DNA from: Sipunculus nudus
Taxonomy: Eukaryota; Annelida; Sipuncula; Golfingiida; Sipunculidae
Direction of reading: 5' to 3'
DNA length: 64,000 nt
Assembly (NCBI GenBank): GCA_026874595.1
Contig: CM049316.1
Span: forward strand, 4,046,339 to 4,110,338
A model generated the notes under the pieces. The model did no database searches, was not told the DNA's origin, and saw only the letters and a program-made list of their open reading frames with translations. The translations under genes and the position numbers were made by a program. Below, in pieces: positions 13,302-25,471 of the stretch (position 1 is the first letter of the stretch; each line of letters opens with the position of its first letter).

Positions 13302-13978
13302 CTGAAATACACACAGATTATCTAGGTATCATATGCATCCTCAAATCACTTACTTGAAATGGTTAGGTACATAGCCTGTAGATGGCATTCTATGCCTGAA
13401 TGTAGATGAAAATTACCACATTATCATATATGTTACATCATTAATAATGGTGTTACATAAGGTGTGAATCAAAATGGCACAGGCTGCAAGGCTAACCTAT
13501 TTATTTTATAATAAAATACCTGCTTGTCTCCTGGCTTCACTCCACGTGTTAACCAAAAATTTAATATCACCACTTAAAGCTTATGAGACACAACCACCAA
13601 GTTTTATGCCTGCAAATTTTCTTAAACCACAAAGCTTTATATACTTGACGTAACTCAATGATTTGTTGTGTCAAAGCAGAATTTGCATATTTAAGGTAGC
13701 AAAGTTTTGTTTAAACTTAGAATAACACTCAGTAAAGTGCATACCTCTGCCAAGCTGAGACAATCCTACTAGAGCTGCCAGTAACATGTAATCTATATCT
13801 GCACTAAGATTTTGACGATTTCCTATCCCACGTCCCACCACTCCATAAAGTTATGTGAAAATTTGTAAATTGAATTTTGCATAATGCTTGTAACAGTCAA
13901 ACCAGTAAACAAACAAACATAGGTGAACACATAATCTCCTTAGGAGAGGTCAAAATGAAAATTTGCACCAGGAGATAC

Positions 13979-14251
13979 CTGGTTGAAGTAGAAAGTCAAA
14001 TCCTTCTCTTTGCTCTCAACCTTCTCGACTTCCTGGCGTCGGAATTTTTTCACAAGCTCATCGGGTGTTTCCTTGGGTACGAACCCGGACAACTGTCGGA
14101 CTTGGAGAAGGACCATACCACTAGGTGCTGTCCCGTTGTAGTGACCGCAGGCCTTGACATAGATCTCGTTTCTGTTGATCTTCTCAGTTTCCATCCTCAA
14201 CACTACACCAGGTTCATTGGGGATTCTCTCAACATTGTAGTTGACACTCAT
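13979..14251 (-). CDS. TEP constitutive exon C12 (receptor-binding-like domain)
   Basis: The acceptor is TGATTATCAG| and the donor is TTCAACCAG|GTATCT. Length is 273 bp, 91 codons, phase 0 to 0. It encodes MSVNYNVERIPNEPGVVLRM, then YVKACGHYNGTAPSGMVLLQ and VRQLSGFVPKETPDELVKKF. SGMVxLxVxLxSGFxP is the signature of the C-terminal receptor-binding (MG8-like) domain. One N-glycosylation site (NGT) is visible. The initial Met is internal, not a start codon. Confidence 0.95.
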
Positions 14252-14383
14252 CTGATAATCAAATAAAATTATTACCAGTACTTACAGAGTGTACTTTGGA
14301 CATATGTACTGCTCATAGGAGAACTGAGCCTGGGTTACAGGGGTAGACATTGGTGTAACGTTCATGCACATACTGGCACTAAT

Positions 14384-14540
14384 ATTTTGTTCATACAGGT
14401 ATACTGATATTTTGTTCATATAGGTATGTTGATATTTTGTTCATACAAGTATATTGCTATTTTGTTCATACAGGTATGTTGATATTTTATTCATACAGGC
14501 ATGTTGAAATTTTGTCCATACAGGTATGTTGCTATCAAGT
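14384..14540. repeat. 25-bp tandem repeat, about six imperfect copies
   Basis: Units are built around TTTTGTTCATACAGGTATGT with point variants. The array lies in the intron between TEP exons C11 and C12. It shows no coding signal. Confidence 0.8.
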
Positions 14541-15189
14541 TCACATACATATCAAGATATGATTTATAGTTTGATCTAATCTATCAAAAAAGTCTAAAAT
14601 CATTGTTTGGTTTGGGTGCAGGCCTGTATATTTACATATAAATGGTAATTAAACATATTTACATAAAAGCTCTAACTTCTTTCTTGTACTGCATATGCAT
14701 ACACTTCCACACAACAGAACTTAATATTATGCAAAATTACATGATTTTTCTCTTTACCAACTACTATATTCTTAACAAATGTTTAGAATTCTACAGTTAT
14801 TTATAATTGCCATGACTCCTACTGGGTCACATTTGTAGAAATATAAATACAAAGGCATAATGGTTTTACATACAGGCAGCAAGCAGTCTTATAGTATTAT
14901 GACTGCAGTCTTACTGGTCTTGCTGTACATTGTAGTCTTGTTGGTGTAGGTCTCTGATGATCTTGTCTGTCCTGCCAATTAAGGTTTCTAGGAAAGTTGA
15001 TAAAATCACAGTCCTCATGGTTTAGGTTTCTAGGAATATTTGGCACTGCTGAAGTCCTCCTCATGTAAACTTATGTGAAAATCTGAAAGTGTTGCTTTCT
15101 ACTGTTTTAGACTGAATGGCAAAGTCTGACGGTGCTGTGGTTCTTTCAGTGTTTGCTCCTAATTCTACATAATCAGTCTCAGTACTCAC

Positions 15190-15258
15190 CTGAACAAGGC
15201 CGTAACCTGATCCTGTAGCTCTGATTGTTGCCATGTTAACACTTCTTGGATCTGGGAG
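15190..15258 (-). CDS. TEP constitutive exon C11 (short CUB-like exon)
   Basis: The acceptor is CTACATCAG| and the donor is GTTCAG|GTGAGT. Length is 69 bp, 23 codons, phase 0 to 0. The product LPDPRSVNMATIRATGSGYG with LVQ corresponds to the family segment ending in ATGxGxxLVQ. It would be missed by length-based ORF finding alone because the surrounding open frame is mostly intron. Confidence 0.93.
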
Positions 15259-15833
15259 CTGATGTAGACAGAAAACACTGATAAACTTGACAGGAATATA
15301 AAACACATAGCAAGATAACTTTTTTCTTCTGACAAGATAAAGTATCCTTAACAAGGATTCCTGAAGAAATAAGTCAAGGCTAACTCAAAAGTATTTATGT
15401 TCTTAACGTATATCACAACAAACTTCAAAAAGATATTATATCTCTGATACAATAAAACAGATGTTCTTATGTTTTTGTTCACAAAATGATAATTAAAATG
15501 CGGTGGTTTGCATTTATCTAATGGATCAAAATGTTATAAAAAATGTCCCCTATCAGTAGAATTAATGTATTTCACAGCAAAAGATGCATGAAAAGCACTT
15601 GTAACACACACTAAACAGAAAGTTTGTTTCACAGGTAATGTCTAATTGACTCCCCCCTCTTGTTTTTATTAGGAAATTTCTAAACTTCCTGGAGCCCTTA
15701 CAAGAGTTGTTTTAAGCCAACAGGCCAGATGGTATTTCAGCTGGATCAATTATAGGTGGAGAGGGCATCCACACGGAGCATACCTTGGCCAGGGGTATTA
15801 TAACATGGAATCAGGTTAGACAGAATCCCTTAC

Positions 15834-15983
15834 CTCCACTGACTGCAGTAGAAGGGCGTTTTCTTTGTTGAGGGTATCAAACTGATGGCTGTAGCTGCCA
15901 GCAGTGATGCTGATGGACATGTCTGCACTACCAGGCATCATAGAAGCAAAGGCGGCCAAGGCCTGAAGAGCCATCACTGTGTC
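15834..15983 (-). CDS. TEP constitutive exon C10 (end of thioester domain)
   Basis: The acceptor is GTATCTCAG| and the donor is GTGGAG|GTAAGG. Length is 150 bp, 50 codons, phase 0 to 0. It encodes DTVMALQALAAFASMMPGSA and then MSISITAGSYSHQFDTLNKE. DTVxALQALAxFA follows GGYSSTQ in essentially all A2M-family proteins. It marks the return from the thioester domain into the CUB-like part. Confidence 0.95.
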
Positions 15984-16757
15984 CTGAGATACAAAAAAAT
16001 AAAGTTGTGTGTCAGTGTGTATGGCAATGTGAGAGTGGCATTCAACATGGTCATTCAGGTCACAATTGCAAGAAAAGCATATGGATAAACCTACTTAGAC
16101 CAATGTACAAAAAACAAACTTGGTTTTTCCCCCCTCAAATTAAGGTATGAAGGTGTTTTCCAGAATTTAGGTATAAAGGTGTTGCAATGAGATATGAAAG
16201 TCAAGGTTTAATAGTGTAAAGCAGACCTCATACTGTATGTTTTAATATATCTTGCTCTCCCATAGGTGTGTTTGATATTTTACTTAGAGAATACTTTGAA
16301 ATTGCAGTGTATGGAAGCACCCACAGCAAGGATCTGTCAAATAAAATCATAATGTAGGGATTTAACCACAGGAAGTCATAACAAGTGATAGTGTTGAGCA
16401 TATCAAAACATTATGGATGTATCGTGGCTGATCATAGCAAAATTGAGACAATCATTAGAAACCGCAGCATGCATGGACTGGTCAGTAAGCATTATTAAAT
16501 ATTGATAATAATCATAAAGTAACAGTCAATGAGAGCTGCAGACAATCCCAGGGAACCATGACATGTTAGGGACTCATACACTTCAATATATTATGATTTC
16601 CTGCAATTGTTTAAGTTCCTACAACAGTTGTGGCAAAGTGAAGACAATTATACCATTTAACAGTGCAGGAATTGTCAGAAAATTGCAGAAAAAAGGTCTA
16701 CTTAACCCAGGAAGTTTCAAAAGGATATTGTGACTGTAACCATTTGAATGTGTGTAC

Positions 16758-16975
16758 CTGTGTGGAAGAGTAGCCCCCCAATTCGTTTCTTTGTGAGACG
16801 AGCCACTTCATGATTGGGATGCCACCTGAGACGTCTTGCCTTGCCTTGTACACCAGCAGGGCGTAAGCATTGAGTTCAATGTCTGAGGCCTTGGCCTGGC
16901 CATAAGGAGATTTCCAGCGTCCATCTGTGGTAGGTGGTGTTGGCTTCACTGTTGACCAGTACTTCTCACCATCAG
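16758..16975 (-). CDS. TEP constitutive exon C9 (thioester domain)
   Basis: The acceptor is GTCTGCAG| and the donor is TCCACACAG|GTACAC. Length is 218 bp, two bases plus 72 codons. It encodes DGEKYWSTVKPTPPTTDGRW, then IELNAYALLVYKARQD and IPIMKWLVSQRNELGGYSST with a final Gln. The motif ELxAYALL-WLxxQRNxxGGYSSTQ is the family consensus for the C-terminal part of the thioester domain. Confidence 0.95.
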
Positions 16976-17371
16976 CTGCAGACAAATAGTCAGGTTTAAA
17001 CATGCATTAAGTCCAAGCCAAACAGTAGTGGCAATTCTGTACTTTTGTCTTAAAGGTTTATATTCATCTGCAATAAGAAGTGTATTATCTCTCTAGATTT
17101 ATATGTTGATATGATTTTGTGTGTGAGTAAACACAGTCCATGTGTGTCTGTTTACCATAAAAAGACGGAGTGACAAGAGGTCCAATCTTGTGCATGTGAC
17201 AATTCCCAGACAAGGAGATGAAATGTGAAAGAAGAAACTTGTTGGAAGCTTGAAATGATTTAGTTATGAATTCGCACGGTTGCTAGTGTTTCATGTGATT
17301 TTACAGCAAAGTTTAAATGTAGCTTATGAGAACATTGCAACCTTAATGGAGGTAAAACTGAAGAATCTTAC

Positions 17372-17561
17372 AAGTAGTTTTGGCGAGTGTGTTCAGCTTC
17401 ATCAGGGCGTATTCAGCACGGTCGCTCTGGGCGAGTGTCAAAGCATATGTGATGATCGCCAGGATGTATGGGTTGTTGCTCACTTCATCCACCTTTCTTT
17501 CTAGGTAGGTCTTAGCTTTCTGTACAGCAGTGTCAATGGCAGCAACTAGCTCTGTCTCAGT
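17372..17561 (-). CDS. TEP constitutive exon C8 (thioester domain)
   Basis: The acceptor is TTTTTTTCAG| and the donor is ACTACTT|GTAAGA. Length is 190 bp, 63 codons plus one base. It encodes TETELVAAIDTAVQKAKTYL, then EVSNNPYILAIITYALTLA and EYALMKLNTLAKTT. The NPYxLAIxxYALxLA helix is a hallmark of the thioester domain. The 41-bp minisatellite lies in the intron between this exon and C7. Confidence 0.95.
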
Positions 17562-18106
17562 CTGAAAAAAAGTTCCTGCTCCTGTAAACAGCTCTGCCTG
17601 CCTCAGTCCACACACTGAGTTCATGTAAAACCAGCTTCCCTTCTACTTATTTTGTTGGCAGCCTTTTTTTAGGCATTCAGAAAAATAACAAGTCTCGCTG
17701 AATGGCAAGTACCCACACACCTACCAAATTTCCGGGCACATCACCACATTTTTCCGGTCATTTTTGTTCACTTCTGATTTCATCTGCAGGATTGTTATAG
17801 GTGTCAGAAATGATAAAAGAAAAGAAAGTTAGGTTGAAAATCAGCAGTTTTTTTAAATTCCTTCATCATATCAACCAAATTTTCTGACTCGATAAAAACC
17901 AGTCAGAAAATCCTTCACACTTTATTTTTAGAAAATAAAGCTGGCAACACCCTCACATCTACCGTTTCTACATATTTTTCTGGCCTGCAAAATACTGGTA
18001 GGAAAATGGGTATATGGGAAGCCAGCTTAAGTGACTGCACTTATATATTCTTAAACACACTGGCTTTTACAATGTCTGATTGTGATTTCACCAGTGATAT
18101 GTAGGA

Positions 18107-18809
18107 CATGTGTCTGGACTTGGGTTTCACTATTCTAGATCAAGAAGTACATATCTGGACTTGGGTTTCACTATTCTGGATCAAGACACACATGTCTGGA
18201 CTTGGGTTTCACTATTCTGGATCAAGACACACATGTCTATACTTGGGTTTCACTGCTCTGGATCAAGAAATACATGTCTGGACGTGGGTTTCACTATTCT
18301 GGATCAAGAAGTACATGTCTGGACTTGGGTTTAACTATTCTGGATCAAGACATACATGTCTGGACTTGGGTTTCACTATTCTGGATCAAGAAATACATGT
18401 CTGGACTTGGGTTTCACTATTCTGGATCAAGAAATACATGTCTTGACTTGGGTTTCACTATTTTGGATCAAGAAGTACATATCTGGACTTGAGTTTCACT
18501 ATTCTAGATCAAGAAATACATGTCTGGACGTGGGTTTCACTATTCCGGATCAAGACATACATGTCTGGACTTGGGTTTCACTATCCTGGATCAAGAAATA
18601 CATGTCTCGATGTGGGTTTCACTATTCTGGATCAAGACATACATGTCTCGACGTGGGTTTCACTATTCTGGATCAAGACATGCATGACTAGTCTTTGGTT
18701 TCACTATTCTGGATCAAGACATACATGTCTTGAAATGGGTTTCAGTATTCTGGATCAAGACATATATGTCTGGAAATGAGTTTCACCATTCTGGATCAAG
18801 ACACATATG
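18107..18809. repeat. 41-bp minisatellite, about 17 copies
   Basis: The phrase TGGGTTTCAC recurs every 41 bp (18121, 18162, 18203 and so on), followed by TATTCTGGATCAAGA and an ACATGTCTGGACT phrase. The unit happens to lack stop codons in plus-strand frames, which produces several overlapping open frames of about 100 residues. Because 41 is not a multiple of 3, these frames only permute one another, so I do not regard them as genes. It lies in the intron between C8 and C7. Confidence 0.95.
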
Positions 18810-19100
18810 AATAACAGGCATAGTTCCAAATAATGTAGATTGTCCATGGTACATGGTAAAACACTATATTCAGTGAATACAGGTGAAGTGTTTACACAGC
18901 TTACATGACACTTATGAAATGTTCATAAACCAGGAGACATTAATTAGATACTGGTAAATGTTGTCTGCTTTAAAAACAGTGCTTAACCTGAACTATACTA
19001 TGCACATCATCTACACTACTATCTGGTGTAAAAATTCACAAATATCCACTAAAACAGGCAGAAGTTAGGTGTGTATAGTTACTGTGATTAGTGTACATAC

Positions 19101-19332
19101 CGTGAAGTAGGCCCTGCTTTCAAGTAAGGAGATGACGGTGTACGCTGTCAGTGCGACACCCTTGGAGGATCCACCCTGCATCTCTGTATGGATGACGCGA
19201 CCTGGTTCCGGGAATGTTCCCTCAAGCTCCTGCTGCCCCAGGATCCACTGTGTCATGTTGTAGAGCTCGTTAGAGTCAATGGTCACGTACGGAGAGGCCT
19301 GACTGAAGCACTTCATCACAAATGCTGTCAAC
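19101..19332 (-). CDS. TEP constitutive exon C7 (thioester domain, catalytic His)
   Basis: The acceptor is TTCCCACAG| and the donor is TTCACG|GTATGT. Length is 232 bp, one base plus 77 codons. It begins LTAFVMKCFSQASPYVTIDS and has a potential N-glycosylation site NMT. The segment EGTFPEPGRVIHTEMQGG aligns with the C3 region whose His attacks the thioester to form an acyl-imidazole intermediate. That His is present here, about 114 residues after the thioester Cys. Established family knowledge would then predict transfer to hydroxyl groups. The exon ends LTAYTVISLLESRAYFT. Confidence 0.95.
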
Positions 19333-20113
19333 CTGTGGGAAGAACAAATATTCTTACAAATACTGTCAGCCTGCTAGACGAAACCAGTGTGCTGAAAAAC
19401 AGCAATGTTTAGATTTCACAACACTGACCATCAAGTGTCAGACTGACTCTTTTGAGGGCACACAACCAAATAAATATATGTAACACACTCTGCCCAACAA
19501 ACAAGTACAAATTTTCACAATAGACCATCAAGTTATATGACAAATGAGAGATAGACACATACCACTATTCTGAAAGGATAAATTTAATTTCAGTACGGTA
19601 CTTTGCTCATAATAAAACACATATAATGGTCAGTTATAATTTAGATCCAATCTGCATATCCTCTTACTGGAACTGTAAATAAGCTTACTCTCATAACAGT
19701 TATTTCTCAACAACGAATGAAAGTTATTTCTAAATGATTATTCCATCAGAAGCTGTTCTGACCAATAAAATTACACCTTACATGTTATTTATGGTCCTGT
19801 GAGAATGTTTTTAAATGTCTAACATTGCTTTCTATTGGATGGTTAAGTACTGTAAATATATAGATAACAGATAAATTTGATGATACAAATATGATATTTA
19901 ACTTGGTATCTGGTGAAGTCTGACTTGTTAATTGTTACAACTGGAGACACCATTTAATGGGAATTAATAGCTGCAAATACAGTTACCTTCAAGCCTGACA
20001 AAGGGCTTATGTTACTGAGGTGGTCATGAAAGATATATGTGTAAGGAAAAAAATAATGGCTGTTAAAATAAGTTCTTTACTTTCTCTGTATTCTCTTCTG
20101 AATTAAGCCTTAC

Positions 20114-20195
20114 CACATGCTTCCAGATGGATCGCTGTCTCCAAACGCACTGAATGACCCATCAGGATGCTGGTAGTTGAGCTCTCTCTGGTAAC
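20114..20195 (-). CDS. TEP constitutive exon C6 (thioester domain)
   Basis: The acceptor is GTATCACAG| and the donor is AGCATGTG|GTAAGG. Length is 82 bp: 2 bases, 26 codons, 2 bases. It encodes [19 protein letters not shown] followed by SDPSGSM. The motif [15 protein letters not shown] followed by S-GSxWLTAF is universal in the alpha-alpha barrel of the thioester domain. The Trp codon is split across the intron to C7. Confidence 0.95.
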
Positions 20196-20895
20196 CTGTG
20201 ATACATAATCATAGCTATTTTAAAATGGAATAACCTGAGCAATATTTTTTTTTTCTATTTAAAAACGTTTAATGTCACTTTAAAATCCATTTAATTTATG
20301 CTTTAAATACTTAACTATCTTTATTTGATCCTCTGCTTCCACAAGGATGGCTAACTTTACATGAGGATTTAAGACCAATGACCAAACTTATAATTCACAT
20401 TGTTATTATATATTCAGAAGAATTAATACATGGATAACAAGAAAGTGACCTCACCAAGGCCAGGATCATAAACCAGTTACACATGCAATGATTATTATGG
20501 TTCAGCAACTCCAGTCACTGGCTTTTTTTTATAACAAGGGCTCTAGGCCTCCACAGAGATAGAAGAAATAGGCAAGGTCACAATTTAAAAGGAAGCCTGT
20601 GAACGAAGAAAAAAAATGATAGTTATCCATTCTTTGATGGACTGTTCTTTTGGTGTTATCCTAATCCTCAAAAAATTTTTAACAAAAACTATTCAAATCT
20701 GTATGTTACATAGCACACAGACAAACCAAAGTAACAAAGGTAACACATAATTCATACCACTCTAGTCCTGGTGAAGACATACTGATTGTTGATTTAGAAC
20801 AAATGCTTACAATAATGAACAACGGATATGTACCACAATGGAGTACAAGAAATATATGGCATAACAGCAAAGGATGTTTTAGTATGAACCCTGAC

Positions 20896-21072
20896 CTGTT
20901 TCCATGTTCTTCTTTGCTTTGCTTTCTATTGTGGACGTCAGTGAATCAGTTGCTTCCAAGTACTGAAGGACAAAGATGTTTGGGGCAAAGGTCAGCATGT
21001 TCTGTTCTCCACAGCCGTATGGAACCCGCAGAAGTCGTTCAAGACCTCTGATGGATGGTCCCATCACGTCAC
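20896..21072 (-). CDS. TEP constitutive exon C5 carrying the thioester GCGEQNM
   Basis: The acceptor is GATTGAAG| and the donor is GAAACAG|GTCAGG, a weaker donor than most here. Length is 177 bp. The product begins GDVMGPSIRGLERLLRVPYG and continues CGEQNMLTFAPNIFVLQYLE. The Cys and Gln of GCGEQ form the internal thioester in C3, C4, A2M, CD109 and insect TEPs, so the site is predicted to be functional. The intron on its 5' side holds the 36-bp minisatellite. Confidence 0.96.
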
Positions 21073-22542
21073 CTTCAATCATCAGAATAATCAATGTTAA
21101 CAACAGATTTAGAAAACATCTGGTCCTTGGGCTTACCACTGGAAGATGTCTCACATCAGTCTGTTACAAACATGAAGGAACAGATCAGAAGATAGTAGAA
21201 GGAGTGAAGAAGAATATTATTTACCATCAAGGTATATGTGCATAATTAACCTTAGGGTCTACAGTAAATAGAAGATAAATACCTGGGCAGACACTGATAG
21301 AAAATTATATATTTCACATGATTTTGATATACTTTACCTTTCATCTGGATAAAAATCATAGTATTGAAAGGCAGCAAAAGCACACATGGTCACAGAATCA
21401 AAAACATAGTCAGACTGCTGTCCCTCACACTGCTAATATCTGGGGAAGGAAGCATGAACTAAAATTTAATTTTTAATCAAATTAAATTTTAACCCTGTGA
21501 ATTCTAGAAATTTGATTCCAGATCATCTTAAGGAAGACCATTTTTTTATTTTCTTAAAATTTTTTGGTAACTGCCTCCACTTTTTTAATGCTTGTTTAAC
21601 TAAGTACAAGGTACATCTGCAGAATTCCATCCTGGTTTAGAAAATGAGACAGGGACTTACACATGATGATCCTGGAATGGAGGAACATTTTTTTTTACGG
21701 TCAGATAATATTTCTTGTCTTAAGAAAATCTGCACATTTACTTGACTTTAAGCATGCTGCCTATAATTCAAGAAAAAATATCTTGAGGATATCTTGTAGA
21801 CAGAAAAAATTCTTTGGATGAGAAATATATCTATTCAAGAAATTTTTTTGTGTGGGCATTTTCTCCTTCATGGTATTAAGGTAGTTTTCATAAATGTGTA
21901 AACATATGGATATGGGTTGTGAACCGTTCAAGCCGTGTGTTTCCATATAAGCTATTTGCATGATGTGATTTCTGGTCTTTTACACAAATAATGGTTTCAT
22001 TTGGTGAAATCTGTATAATGTACCAAGGTGAGTATTCTAGAATTAAATACATGTTCAAATCTGTATTTATTATCTGAAATAAAGAATATCTTGCTGAACA
22101 TATTTAAAGTAACTTTTCCTCTATATCTGGCATTTCCATTGGCACATGTTGCATTGTCACATGTTGCTAATCATTTAAATGTCATTGTGAGTTGGCTTCT
22201 CATACACAATTTAGTGCCTTTTGATTTATAAATTCTTCTAATTCCTCCTTATGGCCATCACTAAACACTGACCGTGTCTTCAGCATGATGGCTTTGCTTA
22301 AGGCACATGCTGTAAACACAGCGATATGCGTTCACTCTGTGACTTCTTTTTAAGGAATTCCAGCAAATGCCATGTAACAGACCTCTAAATCCCTACCAAC
22401 AACAATTATGAAAATCAACCTCACATTTGTGCAAATAGAAACACTCCAGGGTATTACCATAGAATCAATTTTTATGGCATTTGCATTTGTGCTTATGGAA
22501 ACAAGTTTTTACTCCCTTTCATCAGCCCGAGTCCACCTGGCT

Positions 22543-24836
22543 GATAACAGTATAACCAGGTATTATTATGATCTTACTGATAAAGGTATAATCAGGTATT
22601 ATGATATTATTGATAATGGTATAACCAGGTATTATTATGATCTTATTGATAATGGTATAACCAGGTATTATTATGATCTTACTGATACAGGTATAAACAG
22701 GTATTATTAGGATCTTACTGATAACGGTATAACCAGGTATTATTATGATCTTATTGATAACGGTATAACCAGGTATTATTATGATCTTACTGATAAAGGT
22801 ATAACCAGGTATTATTATGATCTTACTGATAAAGGTATAACCAGGTATTATTATGATCTTACTGATAAAGGTATAACCAGGTATTATTATGATCTTACTG
22901 ATAAAGGTATAACCAGGTATTATTATGATCTTAATGATAAAGGTATAACCAGGTATTATTATGATCTTACTGATAACGGTATAACCAGGTATTATTATGA
23001 TCTTACTGATACAGGTATAAACAGGTATTATTATGATCTTACTGATAACGGTATAACCAGGTATTATTATGATCTTATTGATAACGGTATGACCAGGTAT
23101 TATTATGATCTTACTGATAACGGTATGACCAGGTATTATTATGATCTTACTGATAACGGTATGACCAGGTATTTTTATGATCTTACTGATAACGGTATGA
23201 CCAGGTATTATTATGATCTTACTGATAACGGTATAACCAGGTATTATTATGATCTTACTGATAACGGTATAACCAGGTATTATTATGATCTTACTGATAA
23301 CGGTATAACCAGGTATTATTATGATCTTACTGATAACGGTATAACCAGGTATTATTATGATCTTACTGATAACGGTATAACCAGGTATTATTATGATCTT
23401 ACTGATAACAGCATAACCAGGTATTATTATGATCTTACTGATAACGGCATAACCAGGTATTATTATGATCTTACTGATAACAGCATAACCAGGTATTATT
23501 ATGATCTTACTGATAACGGCATAACCAGGTATTATTATGATCTTACTGATAACGGCATAACCAGGTATTATTATGATCTTACTGATAACGGCATAACCAG
23601 GTATTATTATGATCTTACTGATAACGGCATAACCAGGTATTATTATGAGCTTACTGATAACGGCATAACCAGGTATTATTATGAGCTTACTGATAACGGC
23701 ATAACCAGGTATTATTATGAGCTTACTGATAACGGCATAACCAGGTATTATTATGAGCTTACTGATAACGGCATAACCAGGTATTATTATGAGCTAACTG
23801 ATAACGGCATAACCAGGTATTATTATGAGCTAACTGATAACGGCATAACCAGGTATTATTATGAGCTAACTGATAACGGTATAACCAGGTATTATTATGA
23901 GCTAACTGATAACGGCATAACCAGGTATTATTATGAGCTTACTGATAACGGTATAACCAGGTATTATTATGAGCTTACTGATAACGGCATAACCAGGTAT
24001 TATTATGAGCTTACTGATAACGGTATAACAAGGTATTATTATGGTCTTACTGATAACGGTATAACAAGGTATTATTATGGTCTTACTGATAACGGTATAA
24101 CCAGGTATTATTATGGTCTTACTGATAACGGTATAACCAGGTATTATTATGGTCTTACTGATAACGGTATAACCAGGTATTATTATGGTCTTACTGATAA
24201 CGGTATAACCAGGTATTATTATGGTCTTACTGATAACGGTATAACCAGGTATTATTATGGTCTTACTGATAACGGTATAACCAGGTATTATTATGGTCTT
24301 ACTGATAACGGTATAACCAGGTATTATTATGAGCTTACTGATAACGGTATAACCAGGTATCATTATGAGCTTACTGAAAACGGTATAACCAGGTATTATT
24401 ATGAGCTTACTGATAACGGTATAACCAGGTATTATTATGAGCTTACTGATGACGGTATAACCAGGTATTATTATGAGCTTACTGATAACGGTATAACCAG
24501 GTATTATTATGAGCTTACTGATAACGGTATAACCAGGTATTATTATGAGCTTACTGATAAAGGTATAACCAGGTTTTTATTATGAGCTTACTGATAACGG
24601 TATAACCAGGTATTATTATGAGCTTACTGATAACGGAATAACCAGGTATTATTATGAGCTTACTGATAACGGTATAACCAGGTATTATTATGAGCTTACT
24701 GATAACGGTATAACCAGGTATTATTATGAGCTTACTGATAACGGTATAACCAGGTATTATTATGATCTTACTGATAACGGTATAACCAGGTATTATTATG
24801 ATCTTACTGATAATGGTATAACCAGGTATTATTATG
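22543..24836. repeat. 36-bp minisatellite, about 64 copies
   Basis: The unit is GGTATAACCAGGTATTATTA plus TGATCTTACTGATAAC, repeated almost without interruption. The period is 36 bp, so the open frame persists: the plus strand reads a 12-residue unit TRYYYDLTDNGI for 498 residues (23089-24585), and the minus strand is open too. Variants are clustered in blocks (GATCTT, GAGCTT, GGTCTT, then GAGCTT again). One 1-bp slip near 24573 ends the long frame. It lies inside the intron between C4 and the thioester exon C5. Nothing supports expression from the plus strand. Confidence 0.97.
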
Positions 24837-25323
24837 CATGGAACTGACAACCTAATATGACAATAACATTCAATTACTGTATCTCAAGTCAGTATCTGAA
24901 TTCTTTCTGGATTATTTCAGACAATCTTCAACAACGTCTCCTGATTAAGTAGACACAATTTCTCATAGACATGACATCAGGAGCTATTTACAGGCACTGT
25001 TTTAAAACATGACAACGGCCCCTGAATGCCACCAATGGAGCTGAAATTATTATAAGAAAGAATGCTTTTTTTCATATAATGGTTTGGTTTAATATGTTGA
25101 AAGATTGGTAGGTAATTTGTACCTTTGCTTTTTATTGGGACAATATGACCAGTTTCACTTTCTCTGTACTTTAAAATAAAAAATATTTAACTTGAAAATA
25201 TACCACAAAACAGGTTGACATGCAATGATTAAAAAGAGGTATTATTATAACAAAAGAGGATTATTAAAGAGGATTGTTATAAAAGTTAAAGGCAGATGAT
25301 AAACTGATTGAGGATTTACATAC

Positions 25324-25471
25324 CAACTACAGAGAAGGTGATCCTTTCGGAGCCATCGACCACTTCTGTTGGAGGGAAGGCCATTGGGATTTCTTTAACG
25401 TAGGTTTTTCCTCCACTTTGACTCATATCCAGGAATAAAGAGCTGGAGTATTCCTGTGGTGTCCCTTCAGG
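25324..25471 (-). CDS. TEP constitutive exon C4 (LVEPEG junction)
   Basis: The acceptor is TTTTTACAG| and the donor is GTTG|GTATGT. Length is 148 bp, 49 codons plus one base. It encodes PEGTPQEYSSSLFLDMSQS, then KEIPMAFPPTEVVDGSERI and TFSVV. Spliced to C3 it gives the family signature LVEPEG; spliced to C5 it gives VVGDVMGP. In A2M-family proteins this beta-strand stretch precedes the thioester domain. Confidence 0.95.

Noticed and set aside
13877-14266. Plus-strand 129-residue open frame
   Set aside because: Exact antisense of TEP exon C12. The minus reading has family motifs and correct splice phases.
18108-18779. Several overlapping plus-strand open frames of about 75-112 residues (SGLGFHYSGSR type)
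   Set aside because: They are the three frames of a 41-bp minisatellite without stop codons. There are no splice sites or family similarity.
23902-24850. Minus-strand open frames of 99 and 153 residues (PGYTVISK repeats)
   Set aside because: Antisense reading of the 36-bp minisatellite inside an intron. Openness follows from the 3n period.
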